A DNA stretch of 64,000 nt from Thermoleptolyngbya sp046719575. Lineage in GTDB: Bacteria > Cyanobacteriota > Cyanobacteriia > Elainellales > Elainellaceae. The stretch spans positions 5,472 to 69,471 of the forward strand of contig JBDNCP010000003.1 in assembly GCA_046719575.1 (NCBI GenBank), written 5' to 3'. Made by a program: the position numbers and the translations under genes. This document shows, piece by piece, positions 1 through 8,980 of this stretch. The notes under the pieces were generated by a model. The model was not told the DNA's origin. It saw nothing but the letters and a program-made list of their open reading frames with translations, and made no database searches. Numbering within the stretch: the first letter of the stretch is position 1; each line of letters starts with the position of its first letter.

Positions 1-807
1 ATAGGGCGATCGCTGCACCCGCACCCGGTCTTCCGGACAAACGTAGCAGCCTGCATTGCCGTCTACCACCATCACCAGGCGATCGGGATTGGCTGGGTAG
101 ATTGTAACGGGTTCTGCGGCAGAAAAAACCAGGGCGCGAGAGGCCAGCGAGTGGGGGCAGATTGGCACCAACTGCATCACCGCCACGTCAGGCGTAATCA
201 CCGGCCCCCCCGCCGACAGCGCATAGGCCGTGGAACCTGTTGGTGTAGAGAGAATAATGCCGTCGGCGGCGATATCGACGGGCGCGTGGCGACCCACTTC
301 TACCTCAAAGTGGCACATACTGGTCAGCGGCTCCCGGTGCAGCACCATTTCATTTAGGCAGAGCGCCTCCCAGGCCAGCATATCTTTTTGAAAAAGCTGC
401 ACCGTTAGCATCAGGCGCTCTTCAATGTCATAGTCCTGCGCCAAAATGGCCTCGATCGCTTGGGGAAGCTGATTCAAGTAGGTTTCTGTCAAAAAACCCA
501 TGTGTCCTGTGTTGATGGCCAGCAGCGGAATGCCGTGGGGGGCGACCTGCCGAAACGCCGCCAACACTGTGCCATCTCCACCCAGCACTACCGCCAGCGC
601 CATTGTTTCGTCAAACCCCGCAGGAGCCAGACTGGCAATTGGCGTATGGCACATGGGCCGGTTTGGCTTGGAATATCCCAGGATGCCGCCCATTCCGGTT
701 GCCAGGTGTACTTCCCAGCCATAGCCTGCAATTTTCTCGCTCAGTTCTTCCGCAATGCGGCAGGCTACAGGTTTGATGTCGTTGTAGATAATCCCGATTT
801 TGGGCAC
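1..807 (-). CDS. nadK: NAD kinase (ATP/polyphosphate-NAD kinase), 3' part outside window
   Basis: It phosphorylates NAD+ to NADP+ in the cytoplasm, the source of the NADP pool for photosynthetic electron transfer. The frame reads from a GTG at 807 to the window edge without a stop (269 codons), against about 305 aa for the family, so only the C-terminus is missing. Visible family marks are the N-terminal start PKIGIIYND, the nucleotide-binding LGGDGTVL around residue 85, the INTGHMGFL segment, and DGIILSTPTGSTAYALSAGGP in the C-terminal domain. No ATG fits the N-terminus, so GTG is the likely start. Cyanobacteria usually carry two NAD kinases; which paralogue this is cannot be settled here. 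Confidence 0.93.
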   Translation of the reverse strand, partial: MPKIGIIYNDIKPVACRIAEELSEKIAGYGWEVHLATGMGGILGYSKPNRPMCHTPIASLAPAGFDETMALAVVLGGDGTVLAAFRQVAPHGIPLLAINTGHMGFLTETYLNQLPQAIEAILAQDYDIEERLMLTVQLFQKDMLAWEALCLNEMVLHREPLTSMCHFEVEVGRHAPVDIAADGIILSTPTGSTAYALSAGGPVITPDVAVMQLVPICPHSLASRALVFSAAEPVTIYPANPDRLVMVVDGNAGCYVCPEDRVRVQRSPY

Positions 808-1341
808 ACTCAGCGTCCGGTTCTGGTGGTTGGGCAATCGTCGAGGAAACGGATCGCACTGGAGGCGAGTCGGCAGATCTGGCGATCGCCCTCTAGACCA
901 GCTCTACAGCAATGACACAGTTTGCATTCAGGCAACGCGCCTTTGCAAGAGCGACCAAAAGAGAGCTAGCCAAGACAGAGATGCGCTCTAGGCTGACCCA
1001 TCATTCCCTCACTATTTAGATTATGTCCAACCGTAGAAGTTTGCACGTCGCCGCTCAAGAGTCGCCAAGGCATGGGGCGATCGCCCCCCAATATCGCCTC
1101 CCAATATCGCCCCCCAAGATCGCCCCCCGGTCTTGCCCCCAAAATTCCCCCAAGCCAAACCGATAACTTCAGCTAATGACGCTGTGAGGATTCTACAATC
1201 TCCCCAACTCCACTCTAGGTTGCGACTTCTGTAAATACTTGTTACAAGTAAGGTGGCTTTGTTGCAATTTCGTTACAAGGCTACTTCATCTCCGGCCGCT
1301 CCTGGTCGCTCTACTGCTGGATAACCCTTTCAACAAAGCCT
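808..1341. other. Intergenic region with C-rich 13-bp tandem repeat
   Basis: This is the divergent spacer between nadK (leftward) and the DUF2993 gene (rightward). Positions 1081-1132 hold about four 13-bp units of the type TCGCCCCCCAATA, which appear to have grown from a HIP1 site. At about 1235-1248 there is a short perfect inverted repeat, ACTTG-TTA-CAAGT, followed by two similar TTGTTGCAA/TCGTTACAA words, a possible operator for the rightward gene. No gene is convincing here. Confidence 0.5.
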
Positions 1342-2136
1342 ATGTTCGGCGGTTTTACTGGTTTCACACGCCCCCTTAATACGGATATGGGTGAGCAGGT
1401 GCTGAATGCGGTTGCAAACCAGTCCATCCGCCACCTATTCACCAGCAGCGAAGCCATTGATGTGCAAGTCCGCTGCTTTCCCTCCAGCAAGCTATTGCAG
1501 GGCAGCATCGACAGTTTCAAGATGCAGGGACGCAACTTGGTCATTCGGCGCGATTTCCTGATCGAGGAAATGTCGTTTACCACCGATGCCGTATCGATTG
1601 ACCCCGCCTCCGCCCTGGGTGGCAAGCTCAAGCTCAAGCAGCCGACCCAGGCCGTGGCGCAGGTCATCTTGACCGAGGATGGCATCAACAAAGCCTTTGA
1701 TGCTGACCTAGTGCGCCAGCACTTGGTGAATGTGGAGATGGAAGCGCTGACGAATCTGTCGGGCGGCGAACCTGTGTCTTTTCGGGAGGTTCACATTACC
1801 CTGATGCCCGAAAACCAGGTGCATATCGGAGCCAAGGTGGATCTGCCCAACCGCAAGGATTTGCCAATCAGCCTGCGGTCTACGATCGCCGTTGAAAAGC
1901 GCCGCCAGATTCGCTTTCAAAACGCTGAGTTTGATCCGGAGGGAGTGCCCGAAGACGGGCGATCGCTCTCTAAAATAGTCAGCCTCGCCTTTGCTGAGGT
2001 ATTGGATGGCATGGTGGATCTGGATCGGTTTGATCTGGACGGGGTGATGGTGCGGATCAATCGCCTGGAAACCCACGGCAAAAAACTGGTGTTTACCGGG
2101 TATGCTCAAATAGATCACTTTCCCGGTTCTCGGTAA
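1342..2136 (+). CDS. DUF2993 (LmeA-like) family protein
   Basis: 264 aa. The whole length fits the cyanobacterial DUF2993 family: an amphipathic, beta-rich protein with the recurring patterns VRCFPSSKLLQGSIDSF near residue 47 and AEVLDGMVDLDRF near the C-terminus. Related actinobacterial LmeA binds phospholipids and takes part in envelope glycolipid assembly. A role in the envelope here is inference only. No signal peptide or membrane helix is evident. It lies 23 bp upstream of the probable exbB start and probably forms an operon with exbB-exbD, which also points to the envelope. Confidence 0.75.
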   Translation: MFGGFTGFTRPLNTDMGEQVLNAVANQSIRHLFTSSEAIDVQVRCFPSSKLLQGSIDSFKMQGRNLVIRRDFLIEEMSFTTDAVSIDPASALGGKLKLKQPTQAVAQVILTEDGINKAFDADLVRQHLVNVEMEALTNLSGGEPVSFREVHITLMPENQVHIGAKVDLPNRKDLPISLRSTIAVEKRRQIRFQNAEFDPEGVPEDGRSLSKIVSLAFAEVLDGMVDLDRFDLDGVMVRINRLETHGKKLVFTGYAQIDHFPGSR

Positions 2137-2159
2137 AGCCGCCTTTTTTGCCCCGTTTC

Positions 2160-2810
2160 ATGTCAATTCCTAACCTACTTGCCACTGGCGGACTGGTAAT
2201 GGTGCCGCTGCTAGGGCTGTCGATTTTGGCGATGGCGCTCGTGCTGGAACGGCTGGTGTTTTGGTGGCAGTTGACCCGCCAGCAAGATCGCGTCATCCAA
2301 GACACGCTGGCGCTCTATCGCCGCAGCCCCCGCGCCGCCTTTCAAAAGCTGGAGCAGCACGCAAACTTGCCCATGGCCCGCATTTTTTTGGCGGCGCTGG
2401 AGCTAGAGCAAGCCACCCCGGACGAGTTTCGGCTGGCGCTAGAAAGCGCGGCCCAAGCAGAATTGCCCCTGCTGCGGCGGTTCAACACGGTCTTCGACAC
2501 CGTAATCAGCGTTGCGCCGCTGCTGGGCCTATTGGGCACGATTTTGGGGTTGATTCAGTCCTTTAGCTCTCTGCGGCTGGGCGACCTCGGCGGCACGCAG
2601 ACTGCAGGCGTAACGGCGGGCATTAGTGAGGCGCTCATCTCTACGGCTGCGGGTCTGATTGTGGCAATTATCACGCTGCTGTTTGCCAATATGTTTCGCG
2701 GGCTATATCAGCGGCAGGTGGCACTGATTCAGGAATATGGCGGCCAGTTGGAACTGTTGCACCGCCGCCGCCAGGAATATCGGAGTCCCCCCTATGCGCC
2801 TACCCAGTGA
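2160..2810 (+). CDS. exbB: MotA/TolQ/ExbB proton channel family protein
   Basis: Inner-membrane proton-channel subunit that, with ExbD, converts proton motive force into work on the outer membrane (TonB- or Tol-type systems). Three membrane segments are visible: near residues 8-32, about 108-135 (SVAPLLGLLGTILGLIQSF, the signature helix) and about 150-178 (ISTAAGLIVAIITLLFANMF). ATG at 2160 is preferred; an in-frame TTG at 2148 would add four residues. Its end overlaps the next gene by 17 bp, so the two are translationally linked. No tonB gene is in the window, so TolQ-like and ExbB-like roles cannot be told apart. Confidence 0.88.
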   Translation: MSIPNLLATGGLVMVPLLGLSILAMALVLERLVFWWQLTRQQDRVIQDTLALYRRSPRAAFQKLEQHANLPMARIFLAALELEQATPDEFRLALESAAQAELPLLRRFNTVFDTVISVAPLLGLLGTILGLIQSFSSLRLGDLGGTQTAGVTAGISEALISTAAGLIVAIITLLFANMFRGLYQRQVALIQEYGGQLELLHRRRQEYRSPPYAPTQ

Positions 2811-3195
2811 GCCAGATCCGCCGCCGTCGATCAACATCGTGCCAATGATCGACGTGATTTTTGCGATTCTCACCTTTTTTGTGCTGTCTACGCTGTTTCT
2901 GACGCGCTCTGAAGGGCTGCCCGTTAATCTACCAGGGGCGGCGACGGCCGATCTCCAGCCCCAGGAGCAGACCGTTGTCACCATTGATGCCAGCGGCAAC
3001 CTGTCGCTCGATCGTCAGCCGATTACGCTAGATGCGCTGGATACCCAGGTGCGGCAGCGAATAGAAGAGGGCAACTCGCCGCTGGTGGTGATCAACGCTG
3101 ACAAAGCCGTGCCCCACGGTCAGGTGGTGACGGTGATGGATCGGTTGCGGGCGATTCCAAATGTGCGATTGGCGATCGCCACTGAACGTCCCTGA
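2794..3195 (+). CDS. exbD: ExbD/TolR family biopolymer transport protein
   Basis: 133 aa partner of the preceding ExbB-like channel. A short cytoplasmic N-terminus is followed by the single membrane helix (residues about 17-37) with the essential proton-carrying aspartate at position 20 (MIDVIF). A periplasmic domain ends in the usual ADKAVPHGQVVTVMDRLR pattern. Start ATG 2794 lies inside the end of exbB; an upstream in-frame start at 2737 would add residues read out of exbB and is rejected. Confidence 0.88.
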   Translation: MRLPSEPDPPPSINIVPMIDVIFAILTFFVLSTLFLTRSEGLPVNLPGAATADLQPQEQTVVTIDASGNLSLDRQPITLDALDTQVRQRIEEGNSPLVVINADKAVPHGQVVTVMDRLRAIPNVRLAIATERP

Positions 3196-3233
3196 AGGTT
3201 TTGGCGTTTGGGGTGGATTGTGGGGTTTGGATT

Positions 3234-4178
3234 TTAGGGTTTGGCGGCGAGGAACTCGTCGTAGGCTGCGTAAACACCCTGGACGTTGTACCAATTCAGG
3301 AAAACGCGGGCGACTTCTAGCGCAAGCTGGGGCTTGCCCCGGTCGATTAGCCATTGCAGCAGCGGCGCGAGGGTGCGCTCGTTGAGCCGACCGCCAAGGG
3401 ATAGCACGCCCCACAGAACCCGATGCAGCCAGGTCATCTGGATCATCAGGCGCACGTCCCAAGTGGGGTGCTTTTGGTAAAACAACACGCCCATGCGCCC
3501 GCGCTGAATCTCTTTGTCGATCAGGTTGGGAATCTGGCTGAGGGCGAAGGGCGGATGCCAGTGATAGCCCACAGCTTCCGGGCATTTCACCAGGGTCAGC
3601 CCCAAATTCTTTAGGCGAACGCCCAGTTCCAAATCTTCCCAGCCGTAGAGCTGAAAGCGCGTGTCGAATAGCCCTGCTTGCTCCAACCAATGACGGGCGA
3701 TCGCCACATTTCCGGTGGCAAAGTACGCGGCCGAAAAATCCGTCACCTTGAACGGTTCGGCAGTTGGGTCGTCGAAGTTGCAGGTGTTGATCACGCGACC
3801 GTAGGTAAACAGGCGATCGCCCCCCAGCCGTTTTGCCCCTTCTACGAGCGCCGTTGCATGGGCCTGCAAAAATACCTCAGTGACAACCAGATCGCTGTCG
3901 ATAAAGATAATCGTATCGCCCGTCGCCTTTTCTACACCCAAGTTTCGGGCCGCTGCTGGCCCATGGTGATCTTGCAAAAACAAACGGACATGCGGCAGGG
4001 CCTCGGCGTTTGCCTGGAGCCAGCCCACAGTCTCATCCGTCGAGCCGTCATCTACCACGACCACTTCATAGCCGTCGATCGGGCTATGGGGCGGAATGAC
4101 CTGCTGTTCGAGCGATCGCAGGCATTTTTCTAAAATCGGCTTGCGGTTGTAGGTCGGAATAACAACGCTAAAAAACAC
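3234..4178 (-). CDS. Family 2 glycosyltransferase
   Basis: 314 aa. It starts with the GT-A signature FSVVIPTYNRKPILEKCLRSL, followed by VVVDDGSTDETVGWL and the metal-binding IDSDLVV (about residue 92), so it transfers a sugar from a nucleotide sugar to an unknown acceptor. The central GWEDLELGVRLKNLG motif (about residue 178) is typical of the galactosyltransferase-like C-terminal part of GT2 enzymes. It is convergent with exbD and stands alone, so the glycan made is unknown. A short TTTGG-rich simple sequence lies in the spacer between the two genes. Confidence 0.85.
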   Translation of the reverse strand: MFFSVVIPTYNRKPILEKCLRSLEQQVIPPHSPIDGYEVVVVDDGSTDETVGWLQANAEALPHVRLFLQDHHGPAAARNLGVEKATGDTIIFIDSDLVVTEVFLQAHATALVEGAKRLGGDRLFTYGRVINTCNFDDPTAEPFKVTDFSAAYFATGNVAIARHWLEQAGLFDTRFQLYGWEDLELGVRLKNLGLTLVKCPEAVGYHWHPPFALSQIPNLIDKEIQRGRMGVLFYQKHPTWDVRLMIQMTWLHRVLWGVLSLGGRLNERTLAPLLQWLIDRGKPQLALEVARVFLNWYNVQGVYAAYDEFLAAKP

Positions 4179-4320
4179 GGCTAAAAAACACGCTTCCCTC
4201 GGACAAACTCTGAATCAGGCAATAGAATCAGGCAATCTTAGCCACAGCAGCATACGCTAGCCAGCGCTCCATCCTGAGCTTAGCGCAGCCGCCGAGTCAC
4301 CCATCTCCACCGGAGGACGC

Positions 4321-4854
4321 TTATTCCTGAATTCGCACACCGACCACGGGCGCGTTGAACCGGAAGGTCTGTCCCTCCAGTTCCAGCGGCGTGCCCACCT
4401 TTACCTTGTTGTTGCCCAGCACGGGGCCATCGTCGGTAATTTGGGCCTCTCCCGCCAGCGTGATCATCATGTCCAGGGTGAAGTCCAACTCTGGGCGGGG
4501 ATCGGGCAGCGAAATCACCGTTCCATCTGGCTGGGGAACCGCCACCGAGCGCGGCAGTTGCTTCACGCCCACCACGTCCAGTTCGCCATAGGGCTGGTTA
4601 CGAATGATCACATTGACCGTTTTGCTGTCTTGTAACGACTGCACCAGCGCAGCCGGATCGCTGACCGTCAGCCCCCGCACAATGGTATCCACCTGCACGG
4701 GCTTGGTCTGCACGCCAAGCCGCGCCACCGAAGAACCCGACGTTCCCGGCACCAAAAAGACCGCCACCGCCACCAGCAGCATTACCAGCGCCGCACCCAG
4801 ATCGAGAATATTGACCTTGCCAAACAACCGTCCTTTTGAATCCAGAATAGCCAT
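4321..4854 (-). CDS. DUF4330 family membrane-anchored protein
   Basis: 177 aa. The start MAILDSKGRLFGKVNILD followed by one hydrophobic helix (residues about 18-36) is characteristic of DUF4330. The rest is a beta-rich region probably outside the cytoplasm, with two similar halves (VKVDTIVRG-type and PLELEGQTFRFN-type strands). The function is unknown. It is co-directional with the glycosyltransferase at 3234-4178, separated by 142 bp. Confidence 0.75.
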   Translation of the reverse strand: MAILDSKGRLFGKVNILDLGAALVMLLVAVAVFLVPGTSGSSVARLGVQTKPVQVDTIVRGLTVSDPAALVQSLQDSKTVNVIIRNQPYGELDVVGVKQLPRSVAVPQPDGTVISLPDPRPELDFTLDMMITLAGEAQITDDGPVLGNNKVKVGTPLELEGQTFRFNAPVVGVRIQE

Positions 4855-5397
4855 GTCTGAAGCGTTCTAGCCGACGCAATACCAGGTTTAACCAAAATTC
4901 TTGCCCCACTGCAAACGCAGCGGACTCTGAAAGAGTAGCACGACAGGATGGGGATAGGGCAGGTTGGGAATTGGGGGTGAAGGATTTTGGATTTTGGATT
5001 TTGGATTTTGGACTGGGGCGGTTGTATGAGGCGACCCATAAGGCAGGTTATCCAACTGGATTATGCAATATGCAATTGGAAAGAGTGATTTGTAGGAACC
5101 CGTGTGGAACGCTAGAGCTACAGCCTTGAATGAGACTGGATGGAATTGGGTGGAATTGGGTGGAATTGGGTGGGGTTGGGTAAAACTATGCCTCGCCTGA
5201 TGTCGCCGCCTATGCAGGAGGCATCCGTTCCCAACGCCTTGGGTCATGGCTCCGCTCAGCAATCCAGTCCATATTCGGCGCAACAAGCGCAACAATTTTG
5301 CATATGTCTACGTCTTGAAGGTCAATATATCTGGACGGGTCTGGATAGATTTAGAGATAGCGATCGCACGTCAATACTCCACCTCTGGCAAAGCATC
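4855..5397. other. Intergenic region with two short tandem repeats
   Basis: Divergent spacer. It holds a heptamer array of GGATTTT units at about 4982-5012 and four 10-bp units of TGGAATTGGG at 5141-5180, the last one altered. Open frames across it are repeat-driven and were not called. The frame of the downstream protease stays open leftward to 5140 but runs through the repeat. Confidence 0.5.
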
Positions 5398-6261
5398 ATG
5401 ATTGATTCACTTCTTCACCAATTTGGTCATCTGCGCCGCCGCTGGCTCTACGGGTTGATGGCAGGCGTGATGGCAACGGGGCTAATTGTGCTTAGCCCTA
5501 CGCCGTCCCATTCGCAAACCGTGCCGCGCTGGTTGGAACTGCTGATTCGCGGGGCGCAAATTGTGCAAATCTCCAATATGTCGGAGCGGCAAGAACTGGA
5601 GCTCGGCCGACAAATCAACCAGCAGTTGTTGACGCAGCAGTTTCGGCTCTATCGCAATTCGACCGTTTCTGAGTATGTGAATCGAGTGGGTCAGGGGCTT
5701 GTGCCCCACAGCGATCGCCCCCAAATTCCCTACACCTTCCAGGTGGTCGAGAGCAACCAAATCAATGCCTTTGCCACGATGGGCGGCTATGTCTACGTCA
5801 CCACTGCGCTGCTGCAAGCGATGGACAATGAAGCAGAGCTAGCGGGCGTATTGGGGCATGAGATTGGGCACATCGCCTCTCGCCACTCGGTAGAGCAGTT
5901 GCGCGATCGGGCGATCGCCGCTGGAGCCGCCCGCGCCGCCGGCCTCGACCGCAACACCGCCGTTGCCTTGGGTGTGGAACTCGCCATCAATCGGCCCAAT
6001 AGCCGCCGCGATGAATACGAAGCCGACGAGCGCGGCCTCAACAACATGATCCGTGCTGGCTATGCGCCCATTGGTCTGATCAGCTTTATGGAAAAACTCC
6101 AGCAGCGGGGCGGCTCGGTGCCCACCTTCCTCAGCACCCACCCCAACTCTGGCGAACGCGCCGCCCGCCTGCGCCAGATGGTAGATGCTGCCGCGCTAAA
6201 CCAGGGCAAGGGGCTAGACACTGCCGACTATCGCAACCAGATTCGTCCGCTCGTGCGCTAG
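5398..6261 (+). CDS. M48 family metalloprotease, secreted
   Basis: 287 aa zinc protease. An N-terminal hydrophobic segment (about residues 17-35, ending PTPSHSQ) looks like a signal peptide, so the enzyme should act in the periplasm, like BepA-type M48C proteases that handle outer-membrane proteins. Catalytic HEIGH covers residues 154-158 and the third zinc ligand is E208 in DEYEADERG. The start was placed at ATG 5398 because it directly precedes the signal peptide. Conserved FLSTHPNSGERAARLR lies near the C-terminus. Confidence 0.9.
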   Translation: MIDSLLHQFGHLRRRWLYGLMAGVMATGLIVLSPTPSHSQTVPRWLELLIRGAQIVQISNMSERQELELGRQINQQLLTQQFRLYRNSTVSEYVNRVGQGLVPHSDRPQIPYTFQVVESNQINAFATMGGYVYVTTALLQAMDNEAELAGVLGHEIGHIASRHSVEQLRDRAIAAGAARAAGLDRNTAVALGVELAINRPNSRRDEYEADERGLNNMIRAGYAPIGLISFMEKLQQRGGSVPTFLSTHPNSGERAARLRQMVDAAALNQGKGLDTADYRNQIRPLVR

Positions 6262-6274
6262 AGGCTCTCCCTTT

Positions 6275-6610
6275 ATGAAGGAACGTGCAATCAGACGCTG
6301 GATTGCCTGGGTTGGTGTGGGCCTGGTGTGCAGCACCGCAGGCGCGATCGGCGTTGGAACGGGTGTTGTGCAGGCGTTGCCGCCGCCCGAAGACGTGCCA
6401 GAGGAGGTGCTGCGGACGCAGATTGTGCTGGAGGGGCGATCGCCCGTCACCGGGGAGCCGCTCACTGCGAGCGAACACGCCGCCCAGCAAGCCAATCGCC
6501 AAACTGCCATCGAGGAGCAGCCCCGCGATCTGCCGCCCGAAATACAGCAAATTGTAATACTCCTGAAGCTGCGGCGATTCCTGCGTCCGGTGTTGCCCTT
6601 TATTCCCTGA
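6275..6610 (+). CDS. Small exported hypothetical protein
   Basis: 111 aa, starting 13 bp after the M48 protease, so probably co-transcribed. The N-terminus has a basic stretch then a hydrophobic helix (about residues 9-34), consistent with a signal peptide or anchor. The remainder is acidic to neutral, with PPPEDVPEEVLRTQIVLEGR, and ends in a basic-hydrophobic tail LLKLRRFLRPVLPFIP. I do not recognise a family. The linkage suggests an envelope role. Confidence 0.7.
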   Translation: MKERAIRRWIAWVGVGLVCSTAGAIGVGTGVVQALPPPEDVPEEVLRTQIVLEGRSPVTGEPLTASEHAAQQANRQTAIEEQPRDLPPEIQQIVILLKLRRFLRPVLPFIP

Positions 6611-6668
6611 CCCCGTTCCCTGCCCCCTGGTTTCCTGCACTCGGCCACCGTTAAGCCAGTTCAAACGT

Positions 6669-6782
6669 TCAAAGCGAGTAGCGATCGCCCGCACCCGGAT
6701 TCAGATAAGGCTTGTCGAGCAATAGCCCAGCCTGCTGAAGTTGACCGGGCGGAAGGTGGCGATCGCGCTCTAGCCGCAGCAT
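6669..6782 (-). CDS. Possible 37-aa ORF overlapping the kinase remnant
   Basis: ATG at 6782 to TGA at 6669, in a different frame from the overlapping kinase remnant. The frame is open further upstream to a TAA near 6891 and reads as a balanced polypeptide ending DKPYLNPGAGDRYSL. It may be the C-terminal coding end of another broken gene or chance. No family is recognised. Confidence 0.2.
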   Translation of the reverse strand: MLRLERDRHLPPGQLQQAGLLLDKPYLNPGAGDRYSL

Positions 6783-6904
6783 TGGCGAGCCAGCAGCGTT
6801 TGACGGATTCCGATAATCGACACCAGCATCGAGGCCGCTACTAGCAAGATATACCAGCCTAGAATTCGCGTCCGCAGACTGGAAAATAGCCGATTAAGCC
6901 GCAT
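6770..6904 (-). pseudogene. Remnant of sensor histidine kinase N-terminus
   Basis: 44 codons reading MRLNRLFSSLRTRILGWYIL and continuing through a hydrophobic helix to IGIRQTLLARQ. This is the usual first transmembrane segment of cyanobacterial sensor histidine kinases. The frame stops at once after this point (TAG at 6770-6772), and no periplasmic, HAMP, HisKA or HATPase part follows in any frame. It is therefore probably the stub of a deleted kinase gene. The frame is open upstream to 7021 but that part does not look coding. Confidence 0.55.
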
Positions 6905-7137
6905 AGATAAATGAAGAAACACGCAGATCGCCATCCTGAATAGGCTCCCTGACCGCAGCAACGACAGAAGGTTCCAGAGGGAAAGGGTTGCCCTCCTCAC
7001 ACAACGAATCAAGATTGTCACGGTATCAGGATTCTCGCGCTTTTCTTCTGCGTTCAGCCCGGTTCCCGCTATAAAATAGGCTTAAGCGCAGGCTTAACAT
7101 TTTTTTAAGAAACCATTCCAAGGGCAAGGAGAACACC

Positions 7138-7632
7138 ATGTCAGAGTTTGCAACTCGCTTGAGCGAATGGCTAGATCCCATCGCCGATGTCTTTCGCAAC
7201 CTCAATGTGCCAGAGCCGATTGTGCATTGGGGGCATCCCGCGATGATGGGGATTGTTGTGCTGGTGATGGGCAGCTTTGCCGCAGTCACGGGCTGGCAAG
7301 GCCGCCTGCTGACGGCAACCGATGATGCGCTGGCCGCCAAAAAGCGTATGGATCACAAGAAAATCGCCGGACTGATGTTTCTCTTCATCGCGATGGGCTA
7401 CACCGGCGGCATTTTGTCGCTGGTGATGCAAAACCAGCCGATTTTGCAAAGCCCCCACTTTTGGACGGGTTCTGTGGCGTTGGGAATGTTGGCGGTGAAT
7501 GGGCTGATTGCTGCGGTGGGTTTTTCGCAGGGCAAAGGCTTCCGCACAGTTCATGCCTATCTGGGTAGCGCGGCGCTGGCGCTGCTGCTGATCCACGGCA
7601 TCTTTGGGCTAAAGCTGGGCCTCTCGATTTAG
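7138..7632 (+). CDS. DUF4079 family four-helix membrane protein
   Basis: 164 aa. Four hydrophobic helices (about residues 35-58, 76-97, 108-128, 138-160) with conserved histidines (HWGHP at 30-34, DHKK, FRTVHAYLG, LLIHGIFG) resemble a cytochrome b561-like arrangement. The DUF4079 assignment rests on this pattern; heme binding is inference. Start ATG 7138 follows a clear AAGGAGAAC. It is found in cyanobacteria and plants, but the function is unknown to me. Confidence 0.8.
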   Translation: MSEFATRLSEWLDPIADVFRNLNVPEPIVHWGHPAMMGIVVLVMGSFAAVTGWQGRLLTATDDALAAKKRMDHKKIAGLMFLFIAMGYTGGILSLVMQNQPILQSPHFWTGSVALGMLAVNGLIAAVGFSQGKGFRTVHAYLGSAALALLLIHGIFGLKLGLSI

Positions 7633-7780
7633 ATTATTCTGACGAGTGGCAGAAAAGCTGCCGTTCGAGTTGGGTTTGGGCGACGGTGCGCCCGTGCTGG
7701 ATGGGGGTTCAATTATTCCAAGCCCCCACTTGCCCTAAAGGCCACACTTGCGGAATCTTTAGATTCATGGCTTTAGGGAA

Positions 7781-8980
7781 TTAGTCCGGCAGCTTGTATT
7801 GCCAGACGATGCGCTTGGCGTAGTCGGGGACATGCTGCTCTAGCTTTTCGGGATAGTTGCGCTTCACATAGAGATAGTTGCGGGTGAAGTGCGAATCGAT
7901 GGAAAAGCGGGCGTATTCCAGCCCTTTGGGGCCGATTTTTTCGATAAACACGCCCATCAGTTTCGCCGCCCACATCGGCAGGGTCACGCCCTTGTCGTAG
8001 GCGGGAATGCTCTGCTGCACGGCATTGCGGCGATCGCCCTGCGACATCACCGGCTGTGTCTCAAGCTGGTCTTTCACCAGATCCAGCATTTCTGCGCCCG
8101 TTTCGTTTCGCACCACAATCCACTGCCAGCCAAAGGGCGCACCCATATAGCCCACCACCAGATCCGCCAGCGAGTTTACATAGTCAAAACAGGTCATGCA
8201 AGACGGCGCAAACACATCCTTCAGTTCGTTCGTTTTCAGCCCAAAGAAGGGCACTGTTTCGGTTGAGCCGTCTTCATGCTTGAAATGCACGCGAAAATCC
8301 TGCATGAACTCGTAATAGACCACCGTATCGGGCGAGCGGCTGGTGGTGTCGAGGAATTTCTGCAATCCGGCGCGGGTCACGTTGTCTACGCAGGGCGTTC
8401 CCAGCACATAGAGCTTCTCCAGCCCCAGCTTGTCTTGCACCGCCCGCAGCGCCTGGATCTGGCAGCCCACGCCAATCACCAGCAGCCGCTTCATGCCCGA
8501 CTGTTCCACCAACTCCAGCACCGAAAGATTGGGCGAAAGGGTGGGCTTGTTCACCCGCGCCGCCAAGACTTCCTCTGGCGTGGTGGCGATCACGGGCTTG
8601 GGCTGAAAGCGGTCTTCCGCCGTGTTTTGCACACAGACCACGCCTTCCACCAGACCCCGGTTCAGCATTTCAATAGCAATGCTGCTGACGATGCCCGTCC
8701 ACTGTGCGCCCTCGATCGGCTCGGTCTTGCGCGCCGCCATCATGTCCTGATGCACGCCGAAATATAGATCGTTTTCCTGCGCCAGATCGCGGCTGCGTCC
8801 GTGAAATTCCTGCTCCAAGTCGGCAATCTGCTGGGTGATAAAGGCGCAGGCTTCCTTCACGTAATGTACATAGTACGTATCGCAGAGTCCGCACTCACTG
8901 CACAGTTCCTTGGCGGGGCGGCGGCTGCCGGGCTTGAGGGCGCGGGCTTTTTTGTGGGCGTTGGGCGAAACGGCGGTCAT
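7781..8980 (-). CDS. bciB: Divinyl chlorophyllide 8-vinyl reductase, BciB (slr1923) type
   Basis: 399 aa iron-sulfur flavoprotein of the F420-hydrogenase beta-subunit family. In cyanobacteria the slr1923 type reduces the 8-vinyl group of divinyl (proto)chlorophyllide during chlorophyll a synthesis, with reduced ferredoxin as electron donor. Visible: the N-terminal cysteine cluster CSECGLCDTYYVHYVKEAC (about residues 27-45), GVGCQIQALRAVQDKLG (about 172), LGTPCVDNVTRAGLQKFL and CMTCFDYVNSLADLVVGYMG (about 262). Length matches the family. 7-hydroxymethyl chlorophyll a reductase of plants is a close homologue, but in a cyanobacterium the vinyl reductase is the expected role. Confidence 0.9.
   Translation of the reverse strand: MTAVSPNAHKKARALKPGSRRPAKELCSECGLCDTYYVHYVKEACAFITQQIADLEQEFHGRSRDLAQENDLYFGVHQDMMAARKTEPIEGAQWTGIVSSIAIEMLNRGLVEGVVCVQNTAEDRFQPKPVIATTPEEVLAARVNKPTLSPNLSVLELVEQSGMKRLLVIGVGCQIQALRAVQDKLGLEKLYVLGTPCVDNVTRAGLQKFLDTTSRSPDTVVYYEFMQDFRVHFKHEDGSTETVPFFGLKTNELKDVFAPSCMTCFDYVNSLADLVVGYMGAPFGWQWIVVRNETGAEMLDLVKDQLETQPVMSQGDRRNAVQQSIPAYDKGVTLPMWAAKLMGVFIEKIGPKGLEYARFSIDSHFTRNYLYVKRNYPEKLEQHVPDYAKRIVWQYKLPD

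Larger units (their letters stand above)
6611..7137. other. Intergenic region with decayed gene material
   Basis: Between the small exported gene and the DUF4079 gene. It contains the histidine-kinase N-terminal remnant and an overlapping short frame, both on the minus strand and described separately. The last 100 bp hold a likely leader for the next gene with an AAGGAGAAC ribosome-binding site just before 7138. Confidence 0.5.

Noticed and set aside
611..859. 82-aa frame on the minus strand at the left end
   Set aside because: It overlaps the NAD kinase start in another frame; the NAD kinase frame has clear family motifs.
4888..5295. 135-aa frame on the minus strand
   Set aside because: It runs through the TGGAATTGGG and GGATTTT tandem repeats and gives repeat-type peptide.
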